Assembly: GCA_006383075.2 (NCBI GenBank)
Contig: SMNH02000003.1
Span: 302,496 to 366,495, forward strand
Direction of reading: 5' to 3'
Length of the DNA: 64,000 bases
Source: Kordia sp. TARA_039_SRF
Lineage (GTDB): Bacteria > Bacteroidota > Bacteroidia > Flavobacteriales > Flavobacteriaceae
Numbering within the stretch: the stretch's first letter is position 1; each line of letters starts with the position of its first letter. This document shows positions 13,201 to 24,100 of this stretch, piece by piece. Position numbers and translations under genes: made by a program. The notes beneath the pieces were generated by a model that was given only the letters and a program-made list of their open reading frames with translations, made no database searches and was not told the DNA's origin.

Positions 13201-15118
13201 TGATACTGAGTTAATTCAAAAAATCCCTGAACATTTTCAAAATGTAGTACATGAATTTGTTTCAGATGAAACCCAATCTTTGGGCAACATTTCCTATTTG
13301 ACAAAATCGGAAGAAACTCAGATTCTGGAAGAATTTAATGCTACAAAGATTCCATATCCATCAGAAAAAACAATCATCACACTTTTTAAAGAGCAAGTAC
13401 AAGAAACGCCAAACAATATAGCGTTGATCTTTGAAAATACGGAGATGACGTATGAAGAATTAGACAAGAGTTCAAATGAACTTGCAAACTATATTAAACA
13501 GCAGTATACAATCAATACAGGAGACTCTGTAGGAGTTTTATTAGAAAGGGATGAATGGTCTATTATAAGCATGTTGGCTATTTTAAAATTAAGCGCTGTA
13601 TATGTGCCTATCGATACAAATTATCCTGAAGAACGTATCTCGTACATTCAAGAGAATAGTAATTGTATCTTCACAATCAATACTGACTTTATAACGGCTT
13701 ACAAAAACACAAAAGCTAAAAACGCTTCTTTAGAAGTTGACGTTACCACTACAGCAGACGACCTAGCTTATATTATGTATACTTCCGGTTCTACAGGAAA
13801 GCCAAAAGGTGTGATGGCTGTACAAAAAGGAATTGTTCGATTAGTAAAAAATACAAACTATGTAAAAGTAAAAGCAGGTGATCGAATTTTGAGTTTATCT
13901 AGTTTTTCCTTTGACGGAGCTACTTATGACATTTTTATGGCATTGCTCAACGGAGCAACGGTAGTTGTTACAACTAAAAATGACTTCTTAGATTACAAAA
14001 AACTCAATCAGATATTACTAGATAATCAAATCAACGGATTCTTTATAACCACTGCATTGTTTAATACATTGGTAGACCAAAAACTGAGCGCATTGCCTAC
14101 CTTAGATTATATTTTATTTGGAGGTGAACGTGTTTCAAATTTACATGTAGAAGAATTCATGAAAATGTGCCCTGAAGTAACTTTAACTCATGTATATGGG
14201 CCTACAGAAAATACTACTTTCTCAACATATTACACGATAAAAGAAATAACACAAAATGATGTGCCTATTGGAACATCCATAGCTAATAGTACAGCATATA
14301 TCTTAAACTCTTCAAAACAATTGCAAACAGTCGGAGTAGTCGGAGAAATATATCTTGGTGGTGACGGATTGGCAAAAGGATACTTAAACGATACGGCACT
14401 TACTGAAAGTAAATTTATCACATCTCCATTCAATAAAAACGAACGGATATACAAGACAGGAGACCTTGGGAAATTGTTGCCAGGCGGATATATAGAATTT
14501 ATCGGCAGAAATGATGGACAGGTCAAAATAAGAGGCTTCCGTATAGAATTAGGAGAAATTGAGGATGCACTTCTGAACATGGAATTTATCACATCTACTA
14601 TTGTAATTGCAATTACAAAAGATTCCAAAGAAAAATCACTGGTAGCGTATATAACAGCAGAAAAGGAAGTTATGGTTGAAGAAATTCGAAAAGAACTCGC
14701 AGACCAGTTTCCACATTATATGGTACCATCTAGTTTTATACAATTAGAAAAATTGCCATTAAATATCAATGGGAAAGTAGACAGGAAAGCACTTCCTATT
14801 CCAAATGATATCAATTCATTATCAACTACAGCATACGTAGCTCCTACCAATCAAATAGAAGAAGAATTGGTGGCTATTTGGGAAGAAATATTAGAAAGAA
14901 AAGGTATTGGCATACAAGACAACTTTTACGAATTGGGTGGGCATAGCCTAAAGGTGATAAAAGTGATTTCAACGATTCAGGAAAAATACGCAATCAAAAT
15001 TCCAGTTGAAAAAATGCTGATATCTCCAACAATTGAAGCGATTGCCTTAGAAATTGAAAATGTCAAATGGTCAGAGCATGTAAGCGAAAATGCATCTACC
15101 AAAAAAATAATCTTATAG
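7259..15118 (+). CDS. NRPS, docking-C-A-PCP-E-C-A-PCP (Lys-like, Ile-like)
   Basis: Bimodular NRPS of 2619 residues. Residues 1-50 form a TubC-like docking domain. Module 1: C (HHIMSDG starting at 202), A (about 525-1010) and PCP with GGDSI, then an epimerization domain (HHLIIDG starting at 1235, plus EGHGRD and FNYLGDFG), so E looks active and yields a D-residue. Module 2: a DCL-type C domain (HHILMDGWC starting at 1705), A (about 2020-2520) and PCP with GGHS near 2561. Hand-read codes are DTESIGTVCK (near the lysine code DAESIGSVCK) and DGYFLGVTFK (near isoleucine codes such as DAFFLGVTFK). Predicted contribution: D-Lys-like, then Ile-like. The tail ends KKIIL. Substrate calls are tentative; the domain order is firm. 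Confidence 0.96.
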   Translation: MKNFIKELLAKDIHLVSQDGNLKVKHNGNLTEEIKVSIRENKEEILQFLNAYNAKTTFENISKIEAQESYELSSSQYRIWVLSQFEGASEAYNMFNSFPVEIEEVEIFKKAIYAVVDRHEILRTVYKKDANNQVRQWVKDRATLGFVITEHDFTKSNNASEEVVKFIKEDAFKAFDLEHGPLLRVFLLKTSATNYMFYYNMHHIMSDGWSMNILFRDVAAYYEALSKNTVVELPELKIQYKDYAAWQLNYLKSDVYKEQEAFWKSELSGELPILKLPSKGARPKALGNNGYHLATYISPDKATAFKKYCKEKKGSLFMGLLAVWNVLLYKYTNQKDIIIGIPVSGREHTDLKDQIGSYVNTLALRNQLNPNDSFNALFEKVKNRALSCFKHQMFPFDKLVEALNIEKDPSRNAIYDVLITMQGADKTRDVVSPSQIDYASIEDVGKGISKLDLDIDFEEYGDAISFKVTYDADIYAKEMIKRMMLQYRELISAIIDNPEEELQYLNYLTENQRQKLIVDFNTTEPKEENDNTYIQLFKEQVQKTPNQKALVFDDKVLSYKELDELSDEFAFFLQDKSAIEINDKVAIQLHRNDWLIVALLGILKSGACYVPIDPNYPKDRIEFIQKDSACKFIIDSKFIESFEEPHNVVSNIENLYIDHTNETSAYIIYTSGSTGKPKGVEISHAAFVDYVTTFKSYFKLTTEDTVIHQASISFDTSVEEIFPVLISGGTLVIASNNQKDIDGLLKLCEEHKVTVFSTNPPTLQYLNSIYTENTYDFRILISGGDVLKANQIDTLFDKVNVYNTYGPTESTVCATYHQINKLHANLPIGKPIPNREVYILERNSESLVSEGVVGEICIAGKGIANGYVNRPELTKEKFIQHPFKENQRLYRTGDLGKWLSDGTIAFIGRKDDQVKIKGYRIELGEIEYIIAQKETIKNVVVLVEKSETSAKQLVAYIVSDTKEETEDLRTFIAASLPEYMIPNFFVQIDEIPQTINGKVDKVALQKLKGNTIKEDNYVAPRTLEEEILAEVWKKILKVPEVSVKAKFFTLGGDSIKAIQVVSKLKKEGYGLSVKQILQYPILEDLALHVTSSIKTSDQEAVDGIVAFSPIQEDFFNDKTIKNRNHFNHSVVLKSKSAIDAEVLQKTINTLVKHHDVLRMVYKETKDGKWEQINLNAETNFDQISFQDLRELDDEVEAMKEHGATLQSSFNIQTGPLLKIGHYRMSDGDHLVFIAHHLIIDGVSWRILLEDFSNVYEQIAANNKIELPLKTDSYKHWSTTIKNYAKSAEIAKELPYWETITQKQIEKIPTDFKTDEEYDIQYNKYCSFEISEETTNLLQTEVHKAYNTEINDVLLTSLGLAIQEVFGVNQTVLTMEGHGRDEIIEGVDVSRTMGWFTSVYPAVVDVTNTSSNTEALINIKESLRRIPNKGVGYGILKHNSKDFKQISEASLIFNYLGDFGSNASNKEASIFDFSSETIGHNSDAQNTNEALLNVYGILSSGKLRMYIDFDDSLFKTETIQQLSDAYEKQLKALIEATSAQEAQVTPSDLTYKGLSTKQLAEINKDNTVEDVYELAPLQHGIYYHALQDAINAVYFEQTAYRIHYDNGNIDMFCKAFNALVEKYAVLRTSFTNAYGETPLQIVHKKVESDFSSEVLNKEAVKDIEAYVEQKKIEDRNKGFNLETPQLIRLTVLELGNNKFEFIWSFHHILMDGWCVGILISDYYKFLKAFEQNKEATFEKSTPYSEYIKWLRTVDTNDTLEFWQKNLSNYENNAILPFQKNKATLKKTSKEVVEKHMEIQLKDEVFNHINTLCTTLGITMNTFIQGVWGYLLSRYNNVEDVVFGAVVSGRPGELTMVDRIVGLFINTIPVRVAYTNDDTPQQLLKRIHQEGIEASSHHYISLSDVQMQSELGKELINHFIAFENYPLEEFLSEGNEQTPDNQKNELTIEAVDNFEQTNYDFHIMAVPSKNALRIQFTYNEAAFDTELIQKIPEHFQNVVHEFVSDETQSLGNISYLTKSEETQILEEFNATKIPYPSEKTIITLFKEQVQETPNNIALIFENTEMTYEELDKSSNELANYIKQQYTINTGDSVGVLLERDEWSIISMLAILKLSAVYVPIDTNYPEERISYIQENSNCIFTINTDFITAYKNTKAKNASLEVDVTTTADDLAYIMYTSGSTGKPKGVMAVQKGIVRLVKNTNYVKVKAGDRILSLSSFSFDGATYDIFMALLNGATVVVTTKNDFLDYKKLNQILLDNQINGFFITTALFNTLVDQKLSALPTLDYILFGGERVSNLHVEEFMKMCPEVTLTHVYGPTENTTFSTYYTIKEITQNDVPIGTSIANSTAYILNSSKQLQTVGVVGEIYLGGDGLAKGYLNDTALTESKFITSPFNKNERIYKTGDLGKLLPGGYIEFIGRNDGQVKIRGFRIELGEIEDALLNMEFITSTIVIAITKDSKEKSLVAYITAEKEVMVEEIRKELADQFPHYMVPSSFIQLEKLPLNINGKVDRKALPIPNDINSLSTTAYVAPTNQIEEELVAIWEEILERKGIGIQDNFYELGGHSLKVIKVISTIQEKYAIKIPVEKMLISPTIEAIALEIENVKWSEHVSENASTKKIIL

Positions 15119-15160
15119 GATAGTAATATCACGTATACAAATTTGAATTAACCTATTACA

Positions 15161-18100
15161 ATGAAAAAAACGGCTTATTTAATAAAAACTCTCAGAGAAA
15201 AAGGGATAGGTGTCAATATTCAGGGAGAAAACTTAGAAGTTTCTATTTTGAATAAAGACAACGAAATTGATGACGATACATTATCAATTCTAAAAGAAAA
15301 TAAAAATCAAATAAAAGAATATTTACAATCTCTTTCTCAGCATGAAGTTCTTGAAGTAATTCCTGTAATTCAAGAGGATAGTTCGTACGATATTTCAAAT
15401 GCACAACGCCGAATTTGGTTTTCTAGTCAGATTGAAGAAGTATCAATAGCTTATAATATGCCGGCGAGTATTACTCTACACGGTGAATATAATATAGAAC
15501 ATCTGACAAAAGCCATAGAGAGTGTTGTTGATAGGCATGAAATATTAAGAACTGTATTTGAGTACGATTCAGAAAAAGAAGTAGTTAAGCAACGTGTAGT
15601 AGCTATTTCAGATATAGAATTTAAAGTTTTTTATAAAGAGTTTCACCAAGAAGAACAATCATTTAGAAAAGCCAAAGCTTATATTTCAGAACGTGTAAAC
15701 ATTCCTTTTGACTTGGAAAGAGGACCGCTACTTCGAGTAAGCATATTACGAGTTAAAAAAGATGAGTATATACTGTTCTATAACATGCATCATATCATTA
15801 GTGATGGATGGTCTATGAATATATTATTCAAAGATATCATAGCTTATTATCGATATTATAATGAGGGCAAGGCGCTGGAGCTACCAACGCTAAAAATACA
15901 ATATAAAGATTATGCAAATTGGCAACGAAATAAGCTAACCTCTGGAGCGCTTGATGCACACAAAGAATATTGGACAAGCTCACTATCAGGAACAATTCCA
16001 AAGATAGATTTACCATCTAAAAACAATAGACTACCAGAGAAAAGTCATAATGGAAGAAGGCTAAAAGTTGTACTTCCAAAGAGAATCAGCAGTAAGTTAA
16101 AAACATATACGCATGCGCACAAAGGAACGGAGTTTATGGGAGCTCTTTCTATATTAAATGTGTTGATTTTTAGGTATTTAAATCTTTGTGATATTGCTTT
16201 GGGAATACCAATAGCAGGTAGGGAACATGCAGATTTGAAAAATCAAATAGGATTTTATGTAAACACATTAGTTTTAAGAAACCAACTCAAAGCAGATGAT
16301 AGTTTTAATGATGTTTTTGAAAAAGTAAAAGCAAATACACTCAACGCATATACATACCAAGAATATCCTTTCGACATTCTGCTAGAAGACCTAAATATAT
16401 CTAGAGAAACAAACAGGAATCCGCTGTTTGACATCATGCTAAACTTCCTAAATGTAACCAAAGGAGGTTCTGAAAATACAACCGTAGATAAAACGGAAAT
16501 TGGTCAAATAAAAGATCAAGGATTTATTTATCCAAAATATGATATTGACATATTAATTGAAGCCTCTGAAGAATATTGGTCACTCACTTTAGATTATAAC
16601 AGTGATGCGTACAAAAAGGAGGCAATGTCTGACTTAATTAATCATTTTATTGCAATATTGGATGCTGTATGTGATAATCCTAAAGAAAAAATAAGCAAGA
16701 TTAGCTACCTGTCTGAACAAGAAAAAGACAAGCTTTTATATTCTTTTAACGAAACTACTACTGCATATCAAGAAAAAGGAATCATAGAATTATTTTCAGA
16801 ACAAGTCAAATTAGTTCCTGAAAACTTAGCGGTAAAATATGAAAATGAAAGTTTAACATTTCTTGAAGTTGATGCACTATCAAACAAGTTTGCTTCGTAT
16901 TTAAATACAAAATATCAAATAAGCAGTAATGATAGAGTAGTTATTTCGTTAGATCACAATCAGTATTTAATTCCAGTATTAATTGCAGTTAAAAAATTGA
17001 AAGCGGTATATGTACCGGTCGATTCTATCATGCCAGAAGAAAGACTATTGTTCATAAAAGAAGATAGTCAAAGCTCTATAATTATAGATGCAGCATTCTT
17101 AGAGGTAATGAATAACGAAGCTGAAGAAAAAAGTTTTGATATTCAAGAAGATCATCATACAAATCCTGTTGAATTTATTATATATACTTCAGGCTCTACA
17201 GGCGTTCCTAAAGGAGTATTGTTGCGCTCTAATAGCGTATACAATAGACTACATTGGATGTGGAAAAATTATCCTTTTATGTCAGGTGAGGTATGTTGCG
17301 CTAAGACATCTATAAGTTTCGTAGATCATATCTGGGAATTCTTTGGACCATTACTACAAGGAATACCATTAGTATTCTACAAAAAGAATGAAATTTTAGA
17401 TGTTCAGAACTTTATAGAAAGTCTATCTCGAGAAAAGATTTCACGCATTGTATTAGTCCCTTCACTGTTAAGAGAATTACTATCATATTCAGATATATGT
17501 AAAGAAAAACTGCAACACCTAAAAATTTGGATTAGTAGCGGGGAAGCATTACGAGAAGAAGATGTTAAAAGGTTTTACAACGTAATGCAAAATAAAGAAG
17601 TAAGACTTCTTAATATTTACGGATCAACAGAGTTGACAGCAGATGCAATGTACTTTGATACCTATGAAGCATACAATCCACACAAAAAAATTAAATTATT
17701 TGATGACTCTTTAAAAGATGAGTTAGCAAAGTTAATATCCGAACATGATGCTTCTACGAAAATAATTAAAAATCCGTTTAAAGAAATTATAAAAAATGTA
17801 GACTTTAACAGCCCTGACATTGAAAGAAACTATACTACTGATGAGTATTTAAAACTACTAAAAGCGGAAATTTTACCAAATGTAGTCAACGTTAATTCCC
17901 CTTCTTTCATAGGACACATGGCTGGGCCAATCCCTAAAGTGGTTAGAGAACTTAACGAAGTTGTTGTAGCACTGAACCAAAATCAGGTTAAAATTGAAAC
18001 ATCAGCGATTGCCACACTTATAGAACGACAAGTCATTGGTTTCTTTCATAAGACTATCTACAAAGAAAACAATGACTTCTATGAAGAAAACATACAGAAT

Positions 18101-21100
18101 CCTAATACATCCCTAGGAGTTGCCACCAATGGAGGAACAATTTCCAACATCATGGTGTTAAACTACGCTTTAAATAAAGCGTTAGCTCCTGATAAACAAT
18201 TTAAAGGGGTAAAATCAGAAGGACTTGTTGAAGCTCTTAAGCATTATGGCTATAAAGATGTTGTTGTTATTGGGTCAGAAAGATGTCACTACTCAATAGG
18301 AAAAGCATTAAAAATATTAGGACTTGGAACAAACTCTTTTGTTGGTTTGAATTATGAAGGAAAAACAGCCAAAGAAATTCAAGATGAACTAGCGCATAAA
18401 ATAAAAACATTACAAGACGAGAAAACCTTAGTTGTTAGTATCATAGCAATTGCTGGAGCTACGGAATCTGGAAATATAGATCCTTTAGAGCTTCTTGGAA
18501 ATATAGCATTAAAAAACAACATTCATTACCATGTTGACGCTGCTTTTGGAGGTAGCTTTTTACTTGCAGATGAGTTTAAAGATAAATTCAAAGGGATTTC
18601 TTTGGCAGACTCTGTATCTGTTTGTGCTCACAAACAATTATATCTTCCTGTAGGACTGAGTTATTGTATATTTAAAAAACCTGCTTTTGCAGTGCATTCT
18701 GAGAACAATTCAAACTATCAAGCACGAAAAGGAAGTTACGACTTAGGCAAGTATACCCTTGAAGGATCTAGAAATTTTTCAAGCTTTATTGTACACGGAA
18801 TACTAAACATTTACGGTAAAGAAGCATTTAGTGAAATCATTGTCTACAACTATAAGAATGCACAGCAATTTGCAAAGAAAATTCAAGGCTATGAAGAATT
18901 TAAGTTGCTGTTTCAACCAGATTTAAACATTGTTTTATATAGATATATTCCAACAACGCTCCGACATAAAAAAGTATTTACAGATACAGAACTTGAACTG
19001 ATTAATCAAATTAACCTTCAGATTCAGCAGCAACAGTTTGATGCTGGAAACTCTTTTGTATCCTACACGAAAATACAAAGACAGAATGCGATGGAAGATC
19101 TTGTTTTACGAGCAGTATTTATGAATCCATACACAACAGCGGAGGATTTAGAAAATATACTCGAAGAGCAACGAGCATTGGGTTGTGAAATAGAGGATGT
19201 TCCTTTTATTGAAAAAGAGAAAAACGTCGGTAAAAATGTATCATTAGGAAAACCAATTGACAATGTTAAAATTTACATTTTAGATGAATATGCCAATATA
19301 TTACCTGTAGGTGTTGTTGGTGAAATTTGTGTAAGTGGTGACTGTGTTTCCGAAGGTTACTTACGAAATACTAATGTAGAATCTAATAAGTTTATGGACA
19401 GTCCTTTTGTAAAAGGGGAGCGTATGTACAGAACTGGAGATCTTGGAAAAAGATTGAGAGATGGAAGCATAGAATTCATCGGAAGAAATGATTCGCAAAT
19501 AAAAATAAGAGGAAACCGAATTGAATTAGGCGATATTGAAAATGCGCTATCAAATTTAGACTATATAAAGTCTAATGTTGTAGTGACTGCAACACAAGAT
19601 TCAGGTCAAAAAATATTAGTTGCATACGTAACTACAGATAAAGAAGTACCTAATGAAAATATCAGAAAGGCATTAGCTGAAAAATTACCAAATTATATGT
19701 TGCCTTCTTATTTTGTACAACTTGATGAATTTCCATTGAATTCGAGCGGCAAAATAGATAAAAATAAATTGCCATCTCTTGAGGAAATAGGTACGTATAG
19801 TAACACTTCATTTGAAGTGGCAAGCACTATTAATGAGCAATTATTAGTTCAAGTCTGTGAAAATGTCTTAAAGCAAAGCCCAATTAGTTTAACAGACAAT
19901 TTTTACAATCTTGGAGGAGATTCTATAAAATCAATTCAAATTGTTTCAAGATTGAGACAGCATGGATTGATTATAAAACCTGAAGATATTCTTACTACAG
20001 ATACCTTGAAGGATTTAGCAAAATTAATTGTAAAAATAGAAAGAGAAATTGATCAAGCAGCAGTTACAGGAACTGTAATACTTACGCCGAGTCAAAAAGT
20101 ATTTCTTAACAACAATCAATTGCAGGAAACATCAAATGATAATCAAACTGTTTTATTACAGACACAACGACAATTGGATTCAGAATTGTTGGAAAAAACG
20201 ATTAAAGCACTAACGATTCATCACGATGCACTTCGAATGACATTCAAACATCAAGAAGAAGGCATCATTCAATACAACGAGGATACTTCAAAAAAGCACT
20301 ATGTATTCACCTCTTATAATCTTACAGCAGTAAAAGATACACAGGCGGAAATGACAAGATTATTGGAAGATGCTCAAAAAAGTTTTAATCTTTTAAAGAA
20401 TCCAATACTTCATGTACATCATTTTAAATTACCTAATGAAGATCAAGTAGCATTGCTTTCACATCCTATTGTAATGGATGCGGTTTCTTGGCAAATAGTT
20501 TTAGAAGATATCTCTAATACGTATACGAACTTAGAAAAAGGATTACACAGTAATTTGCCACTAAAAACGGATGCTTTCCAAACTTGGGCTAACGCTCAAA
20601 AATACTATGCTCAAGAAGTTTTAAATACTAAAGAAGTAGCATACTGGGAAAATGTCACAGCGCAAACAACATCAGAATTTCCAGTAGATACCCTATTGGA
20701 TGAAGCAGTTGTGCTTGATGCTAATATGTCATTCAAATTAGATCAAAAAACGACAAAATTACTACAGAATGAAGTACATGCTGTATACAATACAGAGACG
20801 AACGATATATTATTAACCGCTTTAAGTTTAGGAATCCTAAAGAGTTTTGGAGTAACCGAATCTATAATAGAGTTGAGAGGTGATGACAGACCGCGAGTTA
20901 TTGAAAACATCAACACAAACAGAACTGTAGGATGTTTTAGTAATGTTTATCCCTTTATCTTACTAGCGAACTCAAGTTCTAACACAGAAACACTTCTACA
21001 AGTAAAAGAATCTTTACGTTCAGTGCCTCATCAAGGAATAGGATACGGAATTTTAAAATATTCGACGAATGAATTTTCAAAAGAGATACAACCAGATATC

Positions 21101-24100
21101 GTATTTAATTACTTAGATGGTACTATATATCAGGAAAATAACTCTCTATTTCATTTGAAAGCAAATGAACTAAATAATAATTTGTCTACAAGTAACGGTA
21201 CAGAGAAATTAAATGTCTTATGTACTTTGATAGACGGATCATTAGAAGTCAATGTTAATTATGCTTCTCAAGTATATCATGAGAAAACTATACAAACATT
21301 CATTTCATTATATGAATCTGAATTAAAGGTACTTATAGAAAAGGTTATTGCCACAAAAGAACCTGTTCTTACCCCATCAGATTTATCATTTAAAGGGTTA
21401 AGTATAAAAGAATTAAAAGCACTAAACACAGACTACACCTTAGAAGATATTTATAAAATATCTCCTTTACAAGAAGGAATGTATTTCCATTGGTTACGAG
21501 CTAATAAATCAAGAATGTATTTTGAGCAAACTTCTTACAAACTTACGGGAGTGAAGTTCTCTATAAATTCATTAAAAGGCGCATACGAAAAGTTAGTATC
21601 TAGACATGGCGTTCTAAGAACAAGTTTTAGTAATGACTATGCAGGAGAATTACTTCAAATAGTTAGAAAGGAAGTTGTTGGTGGCTTTAGCTATGAAAAA
21701 TTTCCAGAGAAATTAACAGCTACGCAGCAAAAAGAATATATAGAAAGAATCAAGAAAGAAGATATAGAGCAGGGTTTTGATTTGAATGTAGCTTCTCAAA
21801 TGCGACTTAAAGTTATTGATTTAGGAAATGAATCTTATGAGTTTATATGGAGTTACCATCATATTTTAATGGACGGATGGTGTTTAAGTATTTTAATAAA
21901 CGAGTTTACTTCATTATACGCGTCTTTAGAAAACGGATCGGCGCCTATATTGCCAAAACCTACACCATATTCCAACTATATTCAATGGCTAAAAACGGTA
22001 CAAAAGGAAGAAACAAACGCCTATTGGAAAGCATATTTATCATCCTATGAGACGGTAGCAGAAATACCTTTTAAACAAGCGGATAATTCTTTAGACTCTA
22101 CAAATCAATTAGAAGAAAGTTATGTCATAAAAGATGAACTCTATGCAAGTTTAGAATCATATTGTAATACTTTAGGAATTACACAAAACACCTTTATCCG
22201 CGGTATATGGGGATATTTGCTATCTAAATATAATAATACCAACGATGTAGTATTTGGCTCTGTTGTTTCTGGACGACCTGCCGAACTGGATGATGTAGAA
22301 AACATGATAGGTCTTTTCATAAATACAATTCCGGTAAGAGTTCAATATGATGGTCAGACAAAGGCAATAGATTTACTAAAACAATTACAACACGAGTCTA
22401 TTACTAGTACTAAACATCATTACAATAATTTAGCATCTGTACAAGATCAGAGTACATTAGGTTCAGATCTCATCAATCATATCCTTGTCTTTGAAAATTA
22501 TGCAGTGCAAGAAACTGTTGGAGAAACAAGTAATTGGACAGATTCTAAACTTACAGTTGAAGAAGGAGACAGAGTTACACAAACAAATTATGATTTTACA
22601 ATCATAGCTATTCCACAAAAAAGAAGTCTCGCATTAAAGTTTAAATACAATGGGAATCTCTATGTTGAAGATAAAATTAAAAGAATAGCAAAACATTTAG
22701 AAAATATCATTCTCGAAGTAGTCAACAACAAAGATGTTACTTTAAGTAATATAAACTATTTAGATACCGAAGAACAAGTTAGAATATTAGAAGAATTCAA
22801 CGACACAAAAACTTTATATCCAAAAAATAAAAGTTGTATTACATTATTTAAAGAGCAAGTAGAGAAAACTCCAAAAAATACAGCACTTTGCTTTCAAGAC
22901 ATCCAACTTACTTACGATGAATTGGACAAACTATCTAGTCAATTTGCTACGTATTTACAAACGCATCACAAAGTAAAGCCTAATACTACTGTAGGGATAA
23001 AGCTTCCTAGAAGTCAATGGCAAATTATAGCACTACTTGGCGCCTTAAAAACGGGAGCTATTTATGCACCGATAGACTATAAGTATCCTCAAAATCGAAT
23101 TGATTTTATTATAAACGACAGTAATTGTACAACTGTAATAGAAGAAAACACGATTGATGATTTTGTGAATCTTCAACATGAAATAACAGAGCAACTAGAA
23201 GCACATACAGGAAAGGTAGATGATATTGTCTATGTAATGTATACTTCTGGATCTACCGGAACACCAAAAGGTGTAAAAGTTACACATCAAAATATTGTCA
23301 GACTGGTAAAAGAAACAAACTTCTATCAGTTCTCTAAAGCAGATACTTTACTGAGTACAGGATCGTTCTCTTTTGATGCTACTACAATAGAATTCTTCGG
23401 AACACTTTTAAATGGAGGTTGTTTGGTAATTCCAACCTATGAAGTATTAATGAATCCTGACGCACTATCAGAGGAAATCAACGAAAAAGAAGTAAACATT
23501 ATGTGGTTTACTGCAGGTTGGTTCAATGAGTTGGTAGATACTTCCAGCAATCTCTTCAGACCATTAAAAACAATCTTAGTAGGAGGAGATAAGCTCTCCA
23601 GTACACATATTTCAAAAATACAAGACATATATCCTTCTCTTGAAATTATCAATGGATATGGACCTACAGAAAACACAACTTTTTCGCTTACATACAATAT
23701 TTCGAAAGTCGTAGAAAATATTCCTATCGGTTCACCAATAGCAAATAGTACAGCTTATATATTTGATGCCTATCAACAAATAGTTCCTACAGGAGTTATT
23801 GGAGAAATTTATCTTGGAGGAGATGGTGTTTCAAAAGGATATTTAAACAATCCGGAATTAACAGCAGCAAAATTTATCCAAAATCCTTACAATTCGGAAG
23901 ATACGCTCTACAGAACTGGAGATTTAGGAAGATGGCTAGACAATGGTGTTGTTGAATTTATGGGAAGAACGGATGATCAATTAAAAATTAGAGGTCACCG
24001 CGTAGAATTAGGAGAAGTAGAAACACAATTATTACAAAAATCTTCCATAGACAAAGCAGCTGTTTTGGCTAAGAAAGACGAACATGGGAATTACTATTTA

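Noticed and set aside
17660-19230. Decarboxylase as a separate gene or as a frameshift/assembly error
   Set aside because: It is in frame on both sides, needs no start or stop, and the A domain resumes precisely at A6; the matching pocket code and dead E domain argue for a genuine fusion.
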